Below are positions 26,799-34,924 of a DNA stretch of 64,000 nt, piece after piece. The number at the start of each line of letters is the position of its first letter. The first letter of the stretch is position 1. The position numbers and the translations under genes were made by a program. A model generated the notes under the pieces. That model saw only the letters and a program-made list of their open reading frames with translations. It was not told the origin of the DNA and did no database searches. The stretch comes from Lacrimispora sphenoides (GTDB taxonomy: Bacteria; Bacillota; Clostridia; Lachnospirales; Lachnospiraceae): positions 3,226,501 through 3,290,500 of the forward strand of contig NZ_FOIP01000001.1 of the NCBI RefSeq assembly GCF_900105215.1, written 5' to 3'.

Positions 26799-27251
26799 AT
26801 GTTAATTAAGTGTCCAGAGTGTGGAAAAGACATTTCAGATAAATCTCAAAGCTGTATTCATTGTGGTTATCCTTTAAATGAATCTATAGTCCATCAAAAT
26901 ACCTGTATCATTAACGGAACAAGTTATGACTTAACCGAAGAATTAAATGATTTAACTAACGATCTATTAGTTGTTGCTATCAAGAAAATCAGACAAAAAA
27001 GTCTTATAAGTTTAGGTGACGCAAATAATCTATGTAAAATTATTCGCGAAACAAAACAAGTACCACCGACATTTAATAGCACAAGTGAGGTAGTCCAACA
27101 AAATGTTCCGCGCTGTCCATACTGTAGCTCCACTGACTTAAAGAAAATATCTGGTTTCTCAAAGGCAGGAAGCGTTGCGCTCTTTGGAATCTTTTCTGTT
27201 GGCAAAGTAAGCAAACAGTGGCATTGCAATAGTTGTAAAAGTGATTTTTGA
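26799..27251 (+). CDS. Zinc-ribbon protein
   Basis: 150 residues. An N-terminal ribbon (CPECGKDISDKSQSCIHCGYP) and a C-terminal ribbon (CPYCSSTDLKKISG ... WHCNSCKSDF) are joined by a helical linker. This double-ribbon layout is common in Firmicutes phages and hosts; the partner is unknown. Its ribosome site GGGGG and own terminator make it an independent plus-strand unit inside the intron-type element. Confidence 0.75.
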   Translation: MLIKCPECGKDISDKSQSCIHCGYPLNESIVHQNTCIINGTSYDLTEELNDLTNDLLVVAIKKIRQKSLISLGDANNLCKIIRETKQVPPTFNSTSEVVQQNVPRCPYCSSTDLKKISGFSKAGSVALFGIFSVGKVSKQWHCNSCKSDF

Positions 27252-27256
27252 GTATT

Positions 27257-27288
27257 AAAAAGAGTAGGAGATTATTCCTACTCTTTTA
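27257..27288 (+). terminator. Terminator of the zinc-ribbon gene
   Basis: AGAGTAGGAG pairs with CTACTCT, then TTTTATT; the same hairpin type as at 16241-16270. Confidence 0.8.
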
Positions 27289-27722
27289 TTTGAGTCAAAG
27301 AACTTATGTTCCGACTACCAATATATGGAAAATAATGGTAATATTATTTTAAGCAAACCTACGCATGACTTGAACGGAAAGGATTTGTTGTTGACAGAGT
27401 TTTTCTCTTTCGTGTCTGCCGTTGCCGATGTAATTGCACTATTTTACATTATCATAGACCACCACAATCATATAAAGCAGTAATATAATGAAACATCGTG
27501 AGCCTAACGAAAACTGGTATACCCGTAGGATTATCAGTCTTGTTCAGAATAATGTTCTTGTCTGGTATTGATGTGACGAACAGGTTTGCGGTTGCCATTA
27601 TTATTTGTAGAAGTTGTTGGTGTGAATACTGCATAAGACAGTCGATTTCCAGTCCACACTAGTTTTAACTGATTTGCGATTATTGGGATAGTGAGTTTTA
27701 TATCACTATCCCGTTTCAATTA
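27289..27722. other. Gene-free stretch with one strong hairpin
   Basis: No supported gene. Two overlapping minus-strand frames (27452-27719) lack ribosome sites; parts such as NKNIILNK-like text could be remnants of a decayed structural gene. A perfect 10-bp stem (GGGATAGTGA with TCACTATCCC, 27685-27712) is a likely terminator for the minus-strand gene that ends at 27723. Confidence 0.4.
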
Positions 27723-27899
27723 CTACGACATATCCACGCTCATCTCATAAGCCTGACAGATATTACCGCCATAATCATACTCTGACAATTTATTCTTAAC
27801 TATATCAACTTCATCGTGCCTATAGTTTTTCTCGAATATTACCTCTGATTTAAATGGATCAAGATGAATCACTATTGCCTTTATGTATTTTCTCATCAT
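27723..27899 (-). CDS. Small protein after the antirepressor (58 aa)
   Basis: MMRKYIKAIVIHLDPFKSEVIF... with GGAGG five bases upstream; the start overlaps the antirepressor stop (ATGA), so the two are coupled. Strand-helix composition, two possible adjacent ATGs. Function unknown. Confidence 0.65.
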   Translation of the reverse strand: MMRKYIKAIVIHLDPFKSEVIFEKNYRHDEVDIVKNKLSEYDYGGNICQAYEMSVDMS

Positions 27900-28708
27900 G
27901 CTACCTCCAACTCTTGAATTTTGGATAGAAGAGTAGTGGCATCGAACTTGTCCAACACATTCTTTTTCTGCATCAGATTATATATGTAATTTAAGCCCTT
28001 TGGACTTACCATGGTTACGCTTGAAACATGTCCATTTTCTGACTTTGAAGTAATAACCTTGAACATTCCATTATTTATAAACTTACCATATGGAATGTTA
28101 AAATTACTCTGCTTAGTTAGTACCTTGCATCTACGTAGGAATTCAAACAGTTTATTACGTCCAATTTCTACCATTGCCGCTACATCAATGAATTGCAAGT
28201 ACCCTTGTGCAGTCATTAAATCAACATAAGCCTTTGCCTGTGGCTCTAACTGTTCAATCTGTTCCTTGTACTTCTGATTCTGATTAAGTAAATCTTTTAC
28301 CATCGACAGTTTAGTGTCTTCGTTGAATGATGGAAAATATCTGTCAATAAATTCTGACTCTCTTCCAGTCTCTACAGCCCCACCAGTAGTACGGATTTGT
28401 TTGAGATACTTCTTGATTGCTTTCTTCAACGGTTTGGCGATTTCCTTTTTTGAATACATACAAGCATCGTATAACCCATCTTCATTTAAAACAATGGATT
28501 TCTGATTCCCACCAGGGGTACACACTAACTGTGTATCCTTGTATTCTTCGTCAACCTTTCTTGCAACCGTATACCCATCACGTTCTCCAAGCCATTCAGC
28601 CACGTCACCTGCTACAAACCATGGCGATTCGATGCTACCGTACATCTTAATTTTCTTACTAAGAATCTCAGTCTCTTGGATAACTGTTAATACCTGCTCA
28701 TTACTCAT
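27896..28708 (-). CDS. Phage antirepressor, BRO-N plus ANT domains
   Basis: 270 residues. The N-terminal BRO-N domain (MYGSIESPWFVAGDVAEWLG ... LNEDGLYDACMYSKK) and the C-terminal ANT/KilAC-like domain (LEPQAKAYVDLMTAQGYLQFIDVAAMVEIGRNKLFEFLR... IPYGKFINNGMF) are both clear. Antirepressors inactivate phage repressors. It is divergent from the XRE gene at 28981 with paired operators between, forming a compact switch inside the intron-type element. Confidence 0.85.
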   Translation of the reverse strand: MSNEQVLTVIQETEILSKKIKMYGSIESPWFVAGDVAEWLGERDGYTVARKVDEEYKDTQLVCTPGGNQKSIVLNEDGLYDACMYSKKEIAKPLKKAIKKYLKQIRTTGGAVETGRESEFIDRYFPSFNEDTKLSMVKDLLNQNQKYKEQIEQLEPQAKAYVDLMTAQGYLQFIDVAAMVEIGRNKLFEFLRRCKVLTKQSNFNIPYGKFINNGMFKVITSKSENGHVSSVTMVSPKGLNYIYNLMQKKNVLDKFDATTLLSKIQELEVA

Positions 28709-28886
28709 AATGAACCTCCTTCTGAAAAATATGTTGATTGATTCAAAAGAAGTGTGTTATAATACCTTACGTATAGTTGGTGTATAACACACCTCTCAAT
28801 AACCGCCTTAGACCGTCCAAAGTTGAGGTGGTTATTTTTATTGATACATTGACTTTTGTACTATAATGATATATATTATTCATAGA

Positions 28887-28900
28887 GCAAAATTTGTATC
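28887..28900. promoter_or_regulatory. Operator half-pair O1
   Basis: GCAAAATTTGTATC. Its reverse complement resembles the second site at 28938-28950; both lie in the divergent promoter region, with TATAAT-like boxes between. Confidence 0.5.
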
Positions 28901-28937
28901 ATGAGTGTATTATAATCTATAGTTCTAAGCGTGTCAA

Positions 28938-28950
28938 TACAAAATTTGCA
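28938..28950. promoter_or_regulatory. Operator half-pair O2
   Basis: TACAAAATTTGCA, an inverted near-copy of O1 centred 51 bases away. Likely bound by the XRE repressor next door. Confidence 0.5.
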
Positions 28951-28980
28951 TTATAAGTAAAAAAAGGAGGTAAGTGCAAA

Positions 28981-29583
28981 ATGAATAATGAGGTCATGGT
29001 AAACTCAATAAAGTTACTGTGTAAAAATAACAATATATCTGCTAGTCAGTTAGAAAAAGATGTAGGTCTGAGCCAAGGATTAATTAGTAAATGGCAGAAA
29101 ACTATGCCATCTCTAGATAAAATCATTGACATCGCCAACTATTTTAATGTCTCAATTGATGATGTTGTTGGTAGAAATAAAAAACAGGAAGAGTTAATAC
29201 AAACTTTATTACAACTTACAATTGATAAAGTTGTTAACTGGAAAGATGATGATATAGAAAGATCTCCATTGGATAATATTGAAGATTTATTTTCAATATG
29301 TTATGAAGAAAATGAAATCTACTATGCTAAATATGAAGATGGATATTTCTATCTCTTTACACAATACGAAACCGATTTTGGAATTATGGAAAACAAAGAA
29401 CTACAATTATATATACAGCCAGATATAAATAGTAATCCTGTGTTACAAACGGATAGTTATGATGAGCTAAAGGATCTCTGGCTAATTGTAAGAGAAAGTA
29501 CGCGTGGGTTGCCAGATGAATATAAAGCTGAGAAGCTAAAAAATAGTTTTTTGAGTAAATACAAAAATAAACTAAAAAAATAA
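28981..29583 (+). CDS. XRE-family repressor-like regulator
   Basis: 200 residues. N-terminal helix-turn-helix (residues 8-62: NNISASQLEKDVGLSQGLISKWQ, then PSLDKIIDIANYFNVSIDDVVG) and an acidic C-terminal part without a peptidase motif, so not self-cleaving. AAAGGAGGT precedes the ATG. Divergent from the antirepressor. Probably silences the antirepressor operon. Confidence 0.85.
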   Translation: MNNEVMVNSIKLLCKNNNISASQLEKDVGLSQGLISKWQKTMPSLDKIIDIANYFNVSIDDVVGRNKKQEELIQTLLQLTIDKVVNWKDDDIERSPLDNIEDLFSICYEENEIYYAKYEDGYFYLFTQYETDFGIMENKELQLYIQPDINSNPVLQTDSYDELKDLWLIVRESTRGLPDEYKAEKLKNSFLSKYKNKLKK

Positions 29584-29601
29584 ATAAACGATTATTAAAA
29601 A

Positions 29602-29630
29602 AGAGCCGACTATCTAACATAGTTGGCTCT
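29602..29630 (+). terminator. Terminator of the XRE gene
   Basis: AGAGCC-GACTAT and ATAGTTGGCTCT form a 12-base stem; short T content follows. Confidence 0.7.
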
Positions 29631-29700
29631 AAACTTTGTTATATTAATATAATAAAACCCATTCAATTAAAGAATAGGTTCTCAAATACTGATGAAAAAA

Positions 29701-29789
29701 GGTAAGTTATTTAGCCGGGTGGCACTCCGGTCATCTCTTTAAGACCCATAGGGCGTGATAGCTGCCTGTTCTATCCTTAAATAACCACC
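29701..29789. ncRNA. Structured RNA motif A (unknown class)
   Basis: A closing stem (GGT..GTTATTTA with TAAATAAC..ACC) encloses three hairpins: CCGG-GTGGCACT-CCGG, CCC-ATA-GGG and GATAG-...-CTATC. On the plus strand ATCTC separates hairpins 1 and 2. Motif B, 19 bases away, has the same architecture. No family recognised; the strand is uncertain, but the element is read on the minus strand if it belongs to the intron. Confidence 0.5.
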
Positions 29790-29807
29790 TATCTTAATAT
29801 AGAAAAA

Positions 29808-29898
29808 GCATAATTATTTTGGATGGGCGGTGTATCCATCATCTCAGGTACTCTTGCGAGTGCGTCGGGAACCATTTCCGACCTCAAAATAATTATGC
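29808..29898. ncRNA. Structured RNA motif B (paralogue of motif A)
   Basis: A 14-bp perfect closing stem (GCATAATTATTTTG with CAAAATAATTATGC) encloses GATGG-...-CCATC, ACTC-TTGC-GAGT and a TCGGGAA/TTTCCGA hairpin. It shares TCATCTC after hairpin 1 and the G-G-G-Y-G-G-Y loop with motif A while the stems differ in sequence, so pairing is conserved. Confidence 0.55.
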
Positions 29899-29934
29899 CT
29901 GCTACTATTGTATTAATGTTACACATATAATATA

Positions 29935-30357
29935 CTACGAATTTTCATCATTGTCAATAGAAACGTTTCTAATTCTACCGCTATGCAAACGTCTTTCAAT
30001 CTTTGATTCCTGTATATCATGGACAGTTGAAACGTATAAATAATTCCCCTCAATATCTAATTTTATCCCAATCATAATATTGTCTTTATAGCGTTTAATA
30101 ATCTCTATTGATGTTTGGCTTTCATTTGGATTCACTCCAACATAATCCGGGTTTTCTATTATATCAGGAATAAAATCAATATATTTTAAAGACTTATAAT
30201 GCTTACGCTTTACCATGTGAGCAGGTAAGCCCTTAGATCTGTATATATTCAATGATTCAAGTTGTATATTTAAAAGATCATTGTATTTAGAATTATATTC
30301 TCCCACTTTTAGTAATTCTTCTTTTTCATTTTCTCCCACACCCATTACCCCTGTCAA
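29935..30357 (-). CDS. PBECR-like phage nuclease-fold protein
   Basis: 140 residues. The C-terminal part (YVGVNPNESQTSIEIIKRYKDNIMIGIKLD ... LYVSTVHDIQESKIERR) resembles the PBECR/RelE-barnase-EndoU-type domains found in phage structural and toxin-like proteins. Catalytic residues cannot be assigned with certainty. The first gene after the ribozyme core, in the same orientation. It is not a recognisable homing endonuclease. Confidence 0.6.
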   Translation of the reverse strand: MTGVMGVGENEKEELLKVGEYNSKYNDLLNIQLESLNIYRSKGLPAHMVKRKHYKSLKYIDFIPDIIENPDYVGVNPNESQTSIEIIKRYKDNIMIGIKLDIEGNYLYVSTVHDIQESKIERRLHSGRIRNVSIDNDENS

Positions 30358-30479
30358 TTATTATGGATTAATTATATAACATAATTTTCCATATTTCTAC
30401 AAGAACGTAGGTTCTTACAAAGGGGTGTTTTACATCTTGAACGCATAAATATTTCCTTTTTTTAGTATATCTATTTGAT

Positions 30480-30964
30480 ACATACTTGTTAATATCCAAC
30501 GTCTTTGAAACGCTGATATTATATATACTTTAGAACATGCATTAACAGCACACAAAATCAGGCTTTTGCATACTGTGAGGAATGGTGCTCGTTGAACATT
30601 CCCTATCCTTTATGACTTTATCCCGACATTGCTTTCGCAATTGCTACCATCGGATTATATGCCACGACATAGCGTAGATAGGGTTAGCTGCTTCGTTGGT
30701 GATTGTACTTCTGTCGGGAATTATTTTTTATCCCTAGAAATCTCACTCCGGTGTATAAACCGTTTGACTTATTTGCCTTATTTTTCGGCTTCTTCTAAAA
30801 TAGAAGAGTAGTGAGCGTTACACTTTCAAGCAATTAATCCTCTTTTTATTTTAAAACTTTCGTCTCTAGGAATTGTATATACCGCCATTATGGTATTTTC
30901 TTCCCCTAGATAGCCCAACTAAATCCCTCGGAAAGATTTAAGTGTAACTCTTATTTCAGAGTCA
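30480..30964 (-). ncRNA. Group I intron ribozyme core
   Basis: On the minus strand the pairings occur in canonical order: P3 GGGGAA (30901-30906) with TTCCTC (30577-30582); P4 TGCTT (30828-30832) with AAGCA (30689-30693); P6 CCCTATC with GATAGGG just inside Q and R; P7 from R, TGTTCAACGAGCACC (30584-30598), as AC-G-GCA with one bulged A, pairing TGCTGT (30545-30550); P8 CACA/TGTG between P3' and P7'. R resembles the group I consensus GTTCAACGACTA. A CTATCTA run before P3 recalls the phage T4 td intron. Confidence 0.75.
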
Positions 30965-32521
30965 AGCGAAGTTTTTTACGAATGATGCAATACCTGCACC
31001 AGACACAAGTGTTGGCAAAATGCCAAAGTTTCGAATTAATTCAGTAAATACATTGTTTAATGTTGTTCCAGATTCTATAAGTACTTTTAAGAAGTTGGAA
31101 TTTACAACAGTATTAGATAATGTCTGGAATGAAGCATTTAGTTGCTGTAATTTCGCATCTAAACTCTCAGCCCATCGATCTTGCTCTTGTTGAGCAGATC
31201 CATCTGCATTCATTGCTGCACTTAAAGCTTTTTGAATTTGTCCAGATTGGAAAGCCGTAAGAATGGCAGCACCTTGATTTGCCCTCTGTTTCCCAAACAT
31301 GAGTTCTAAGAGCGTAGATTTATCTAAATCGTTTACATCTTTCCATGCTTTTGAAACTTCCTCTAAAATTTGGTAAGTACTTTTTAGTTTACCATTCTGT
31401 TCATCAAGAATATTTACTTGGCCTTTGGTGAGGTTGTAAATTTGAGTCTGGTTTTTACTTACACTATTAATATCCTCATAGGCTTCACCAATTTCTTCAA
31501 GTTTACCTTTCATGGAAGCCAATCGAAGAGAAGCGACCTTGAGCATATTTCCTAGCTCCCCAACTTCTTGAGTGATCTCCCCGCCACCAGTAAGCATAGC
31601 CACCGTCTGTTCAAGGGTATTCCCCTGTAAAGCTAACGCAGAAGCTGAGTTTTTAACACCTTCTCCGATACCTTTTGAGGTTACAGCGAACTCATTACCT
31701 AATTTATTGTAAATGTCTATCAGTTTAATACTATCTGAGGTTTGAAGATTAAAACCCTTAAGCGCGGTGACCATGTCAGAGACAGCAGTGTCATCATCGA
31801 CCTCTCCAACGTTGGAGTAAATAGACGAGATTTTGGCTAAGTTAGCGCTTTGGTCAATTGAATATCCTAATTTGGCCCAGTTTGCCGTTTGTTCAACTAA
31901 ACTAGATACAGATCTTCCCAATGTTTGCGCATCTTTATTCGCATTAGTAAGAAAACTTCTATATTTTGATTCTGTTTCATCTGTAACCTTATAAAGGTTT
32001 GTCATAGCAGTATTAATTTCTATGACATTCTTTGGCATTTGCCTCAGAAGTTGTACAACGGTAGCAATACTTCCCGTAACCAACGCCCACTCTCCAAATT
32101 TCTGGCCGGCGGCAGCGAATGTGTCACCTATACTTTTACCAGTCACTCCTAAAGCGTCTGCTTCGGCTTTTACACCTCTGAACCGTTTTTGTAGATTACC
32201 GAAATCTGATTTATTATCGATTTCTTTCAGTTTGATAAGTAATTCATCAAGCGTACCACCAAATTCTTTTTCGGCGGCTGAGTTAACTCTACGCCACGCT
32301 TGTATCTGATTAGTAAAAGTAATTTTGTCAATTTCTTTTAAACCATCTCTAGCCTTAAATATTTGGTTGGCATATTTTTTAGCGGTTTTGTCATCAAGTT
32401 CCACGTCGAATTTAAGTTTATATTGTTCTTTTACCTGTGCAATTAATTTTGGTAATTGCTCATTCTTCAATTTCGATGAGTCAATCATAGTTTGAAGAAT
32501 GAGAGAAATATTGTCGGCCAT
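30962..32521 (-). CDS. Tape measure protein, N-terminal part (exon 1)
   Basis: 519 residues ending at an in-frame TGA that is the first codon of the intervening sequence. It holds the TP901-type tape-measure core (about 160-480: FGEWALVTGSIATVVQLL, then YKVTDETESKYRSFL, ANWAKLGYSIDQSANLAK, GEITQEVGELGNMLK, ELMFGKQRANQGAAIL). It stops abruptly after GAGIASFVKNFA, where homologous proteins continue. AAAGGGGTG lies four bases before the ATG. The rest is at 21915-26726. Confidence 0.85.
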   Translation of the reverse strand: MADNISLILQTMIDSSKLKNEQLPKLIAQVKEQYKLKFDVELDDKTAKKYANQIFKARDGLKEIDKITFTNQIQAWRRVNSAAEKEFGGTLDELLIKLKEIDNKSDFGNLQKRFRGVKAEADALGVTGKSIGDTFAAAGQKFGEWALVTGSIATVVQLLRQMPKNVIEINTAMTNLYKVTDETESKYRSFLTNANKDAQTLGRSVSSLVEQTANWAKLGYSIDQSANLAKISSIYSNVGEVDDDTAVSDMVTALKGFNLQTSDSIKLIDIYNKLGNEFAVTSKGIGEGVKNSASALALQGNTLEQTVAMLTGGGEITQEVGELGNMLKVASLRLASMKGKLEEIGEAYEDINSVSKNQTQIYNLTKGQVNILDEQNGKLKSTYQILEEVSKAWKDVNDLDKSTLLELMFGKQRANQGAAILTAFQSGQIQKALSAAMNADGSAQQEQDRWAESLDAKLQQLNASFQTLSNTVVNSNFLKVLIESGTTLNNVFTELIRNFGILPTLVSGAGIASFVKNFA

Positions 32522-32549
32522 GTAACACCCCTTTCATATTTTTTGACAT

Positions 32550-32581
32550 AAAAATAACTGCCACACAAAAGGAGAGGCAGT
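32550..32581 (-). terminator. Terminator upstream of the tape-measure gene
   Basis: ACTGCC and GGCAGT around a 13-base loop, then TTATTTTTATG, between recombinase 2 and the tape-measure gene. Confidence 0.65.
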
Positions 32582-32632
32582 AGTAATAGTAATGTTTTTA
32601 TATTTTTGATTTACAAGCAAAGTGGGATTTTA

Positions 32633-33604
32633 TTAGATATTATATTTATCTTTTGCTTCCCTTAATTTCTTTTTATCTTGACGAAGATAAAATTTCTTAG
32701 TTACATCAAGCCCCGAATGGTTCAATAGTTCACTTATTTGTTCTATTGGGCAGCCCGCAAGTTTGAGGAGCTGACTACCTGAATGCCTAAAATCATGCGG
32801 ATGCAATGTTGGTACATTTATCATTAATCCGATTTTCTTTGCCCACTCAGTCAGCGTAGTTGTGTTTATTGGCTGAAGTTTCCCTCCATAATTTGAGTAA
32901 AATATCCAACCTCCATCTATGATATCATTGGCTTCACGATATTCTTTTAACTCAGATAGGAGAGTGGCAACCTCTTCGTTAAAGTACAATGTTACAATTT
33001 TACCTTCTTTTTCAAGAACGTCATTACATGTTCTTTCCTCAAAATCTACTTGATCCCAACGAATACTAGATACAGCGGTGACTCTAGCCATAGTAGACAG
33101 AGAAAACAGTGCATACAATTGAAGTTCTCTGCAATTCAACTTCTCTGTATCCTTATATTCCTGTAATTTATCTCTCATTAAGGAAACTTGATCTTGTGTT
33201 AAGAAAGTTTGTACGGCTATATCGGTGTCCTTTTGTGGTCTATCAATAAAATCCATCGGATTTTCTGAGATAACTTTTTTCTTTCTAAGAAATTTATAGA
33301 AAGCTGAGATAGAAGACATACGCCTTTTCATTCTACGAGAATTATTTCCTTCGGTCTTACAATAATAAAAGAACTCTGTAAGATCATCTTCATCTAATTC
33401 AGTAATGCATTGGTTTCCTTGATTATCGTATATGTAAATAAACCAATGACTTAAATCATTATCGTATCCTTTCATGGTCTTTTCCGATAATTCTCGTAGC
33501 TCCATATCCATCTTATACTTTTTATATAATTTCTTTGTTTCGGTGTTGACATTTTTTAACTTTTCCTCATTAAAAAAATGTATACGTTTACTGCGCTCTG
33601 CCAT
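32633..33604 (-). CDS. Tyrosine recombinase / integrase 2
   Basis: 323 residues. SAM-like N-terminal domain (LSEKTMKGYDNDLSHWFIYI), catalytic Arg (STMARVTAVSS), His-x-x-Arg (HPHDFRHSG), His in LLNHSG, and Tyr nucleophile in KKFYLRQD. AAAGGAAGTGA places the start at MAERSK. It lies oddly inside the late operon between tail genes. It may be the phage integrase or a second switch; no site copies are seen beside it. Confidence 0.85.
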   Translation of the reverse strand: MAERSKRIHFFNEEKLKNVNTETKKLYKKYKMDMELRELSEKTMKGYDNDLSHWFIYIYDNQGNQCITELDEDDLTEFFYYCKTEGNNSRRMKRRMSSISAFYKFLRKKKVISENPMDFIDRPQKDTDIAVQTFLTQDQVSLMRDKLQEYKDTEKLNCRELQLYALFSLSTMARVTAVSSIRWDQVDFEERTCNDVLEKEGKIVTLYFNEEVATLLSELKEYREANDIIDGGWIFYSNYGGKLQPINTTTLTEWAKKIGLMINVPTLHPHDFRHSGSQLLKLAGCPIEQISELLNHSGLDVTKKFYLRQDKKKLREAKDKYNI

Positions 33605-33631
33605 ACAAATCACTTCCTTTCATTTTTCATA

Positions 33632-33665
33632 CAAAAAGCGCCCATACCTGTTACAGCATGAGCGC
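33632..33665 (-). terminator. Terminator before recombinase 2
   Basis: An 8-bp stem GCGCTCAT/ATGGGCGC, then TTTTTG on the minus strand. Confidence 0.75.
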
Positions 33666-33689
33666 CTAAAATCTAAAACAAATCAGTAT

Positions 33690-33881
33690 TTAATTAGAAA
33701 ATACAGCTTTAAAAAATCTTGGGTAAACTTCCCATTTGGCCTCTGGATACTTTTCGATATTCTTATCTACAAGATCATGAACTTCTTGAATCGTGCCCTT
33801 ATTCTCATCAACATGAATAATTTTGCCGCCAGTAACTCCAATCTCCTCACAAATCACATTATAATACATCTTCTCAGACAT
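33690..33881 (-). CDS. Small hypothetical protein (63 aa)
   Basis: MSEKMYYNVICEEIGVTGGKIIHVDEN... alpha-beta sequence ending PRFFKAVFSN. GGGGGAG sets the start at MSEK. One base downstream of the XRE gene stop, so coupled. Function unknown. Confidence 0.65.
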   Translation of the reverse strand: MSEKMYYNVICEEIGVTGGKIIHVDENKGTIQEVHDLVDKNIEKYPEAKWEVYPRFFKAVFSN

Positions 33882-33882
33882 A

Positions 33883-34101
33883 TTACTCCCCCTTTTCTTT
33901 TTCACAATATTCCGTATATTCTACTAAGTCATCTAATGTCACATTTAAAGCATATGCCAATTTACACAACGTTAATACGCTAGGAATGGCTTGCTCATTC
34001 TCAATCCTACTGATTGTCGACCTATCAACCCCCGATTTCTGCTCAAGTTCTCTTATTGATATACCTTTTTCTATTCTTACGTCACGTAATTTTATAAACA
34101 T
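33883..34101 (-). CDS. XRE-family small regulator (72 aa)
   Basis: A single helix-turn-helix domain: MFIKLRDVRIEKGISIRELE, then SGVDRSTISRIENEQAIPSV and LAYALNVTLDDLVEYTEY, the standard Cro/C1 type. AGAGGTG sets the start at MFIK; a longer frame has none. With the coupled 63-aa gene it may regulate recombinase 2 downstream. Confidence 0.8.
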   Translation of the reverse strand: MFIKLRDVRIEKGISIRELEQKSGVDRSTISRIENEQAIPSVLTLCKLAYALNVTLDDLVEYTEYCEKEKGE

Positions 34102-34245
34102 GCAAACACCTCTACAATTTAGTAGTATCCATAGTATTTGCACAAGCAATAAATTTATTAATGACATAATATCACATAATTTCCCAAAAGTCGGTTGTTA
34201 GAAAGCAACCATTAATTACATTATCTAATATGTGTTTTTCAAACA

Positions 34246-34419
34246 TTAGTGTAAATTATCAATATTACAATATTTACATAGCCCAGTCACTTCATCTTCT
34301 GATCGAGCAATATCCTCTCCACATATATTGCAATAATGCCTTTCGACTCTATAACATGGGCAGGAGTCATATAAACAAGGAAGACCACAATCGTAGCACT
34401 CAGATTCGTATTTTACCAA
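34246..34419 (-). CDS. Small Cys-rich zinc-finger-like protein (57 aa)
   Basis: TTG start behind AAGGAGA. Nine Cys with CxxC pairs: CYDCGLPC, SCPC, HYCNICGED and LCKYC. It probably binds one or two zinc ions. It lies 12 bases after the 163-aa gene. Function unknown. Confidence 0.65.
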   Translation of the reverse strand: MVKYESECYDCGLPCLYDSCPCYRVERHYCNICGEDIARSEDEVTGLCKYCNIDNLH

Positions 34420-34431
34420 AACATTATCTCC

Positions 34432-34923
34432 TTATTTAATTGTCAGGCCAGCAGTACTACTCAAATACTTCTTGAAATCTACAAATAAATCATAAATACC
34501 ACCATGGTTCACAGAGTCTACAAAAGACTGCCAAAAGTCTCCGTCTGTTACAGCGATAGACTCCTGTCCATGTATACCGCTTCTCATCAAGTCCCAAACG
34601 TCTTCTACGGTATCACCGGGAATAGATGAAACTGTTCCTGTAATGGGATTTTTCCACTTTGCCGGGTCATATGATACTTTACTTGGATCGAGATAGATTT
34701 CCATAGATATGGTTTTACCTGACATTTTTATATTACTGACCATAATAGCATTAATAATTCTGTACTGTCTTTCGTACATTTCTGGCTCAAATTTATCATA
34801 AAATTCACTGTAAATAAATTGCTCCAAATATCTTGGAAGATCTTCCTGCAACTGTTTATATTTAGCAACAATCATTTTAATAATATAATTATCAATTTCA
34901 CTTGGACTGATAGTTTTGCCCAT
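34432..34923 (-). CDS. Hypothetical phage protein (163 aa)
   Basis: MGKTISPSEIDNYIIKMIVAKYKQLQEDLP opens a helical region; a strand-rich part follows (MSGKTISMEIYLDPSKVSYDPAKW), with tail DLFVDFKKYLSSTAGL. Possibly a structural or minor capsid component. No family recognised. Start one base after the previous stop. Confidence 0.6.
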   Translation of the reverse strand: MGKTISPSEIDNYIIKMIVAKYKQLQEDLPRYLEQFIYSEFYDKFEPEMYERQYRIINAIMVSNIKMSGKTISMEIYLDPSKVSYDPAKWKNPITGTVSSIPGDTVEDVWDLMRSGIHGQESIAVTDGDFWQSFVDSVNHGGIYDLFVDFKKYLSSTAGLTIK

Positions 34924-34924
34924 A

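Larger units (their letters stand above)
26727..30964 (-). mobile_element. 4.2-kb group I intron-type element in the tape-measure gene
   Basis: Bounded by exon 1 (...AAC TTC GCT) and exon 2 (CAA CTT AAA). The intron's first codon is an in-frame TGA and its last base is G. Its 5' 480 bases hold the ribozyme core (see 30480-30964). An internal guide AGTTGGGC (30913-30920) pairs with the ligated exons GCT-CAACT over eight positions, with a single G-U at the splice point, as expected. Ligation restores one tape-measure frame. Between core and 3' end lie genes on both strands. No homing endonuclease is recognised. Splicing is inferred, not shown. Confidence 0.72.

Noticed and set aside
27452..27719. 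Two overlapping minus-strand frames of about 60 codons
   Set aside because: No ribosome site and no consistent frame; at most a decayed fragment.
29686..29700. CTGATGA, a hammerhead ribozyme core sequence
   Set aside because: The GAAA core segment and stems II and III are missing at the required places.
29716..29731. GGGTGGCACTCC resembles the T-box antiterminator motif
   Set aside because: No specifier loop, no downstream aminoacyl-tRNA gene and a closing stem of a different kind.
26799..30357. DNA-level excision element (skin-like) in the tape-measure gene
   Set aside because: No direct repeat at the two boundaries and no recombinase inside; the guide pairing and ribozyme helices favour RNA splicing.
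32633..33604. Recombinase 2 as a second fibre-switch enzyme
   Set aside because: No copies of a shared site near it and it is 18 kb from the cassettes; the 11931-12959 gene is better placed.
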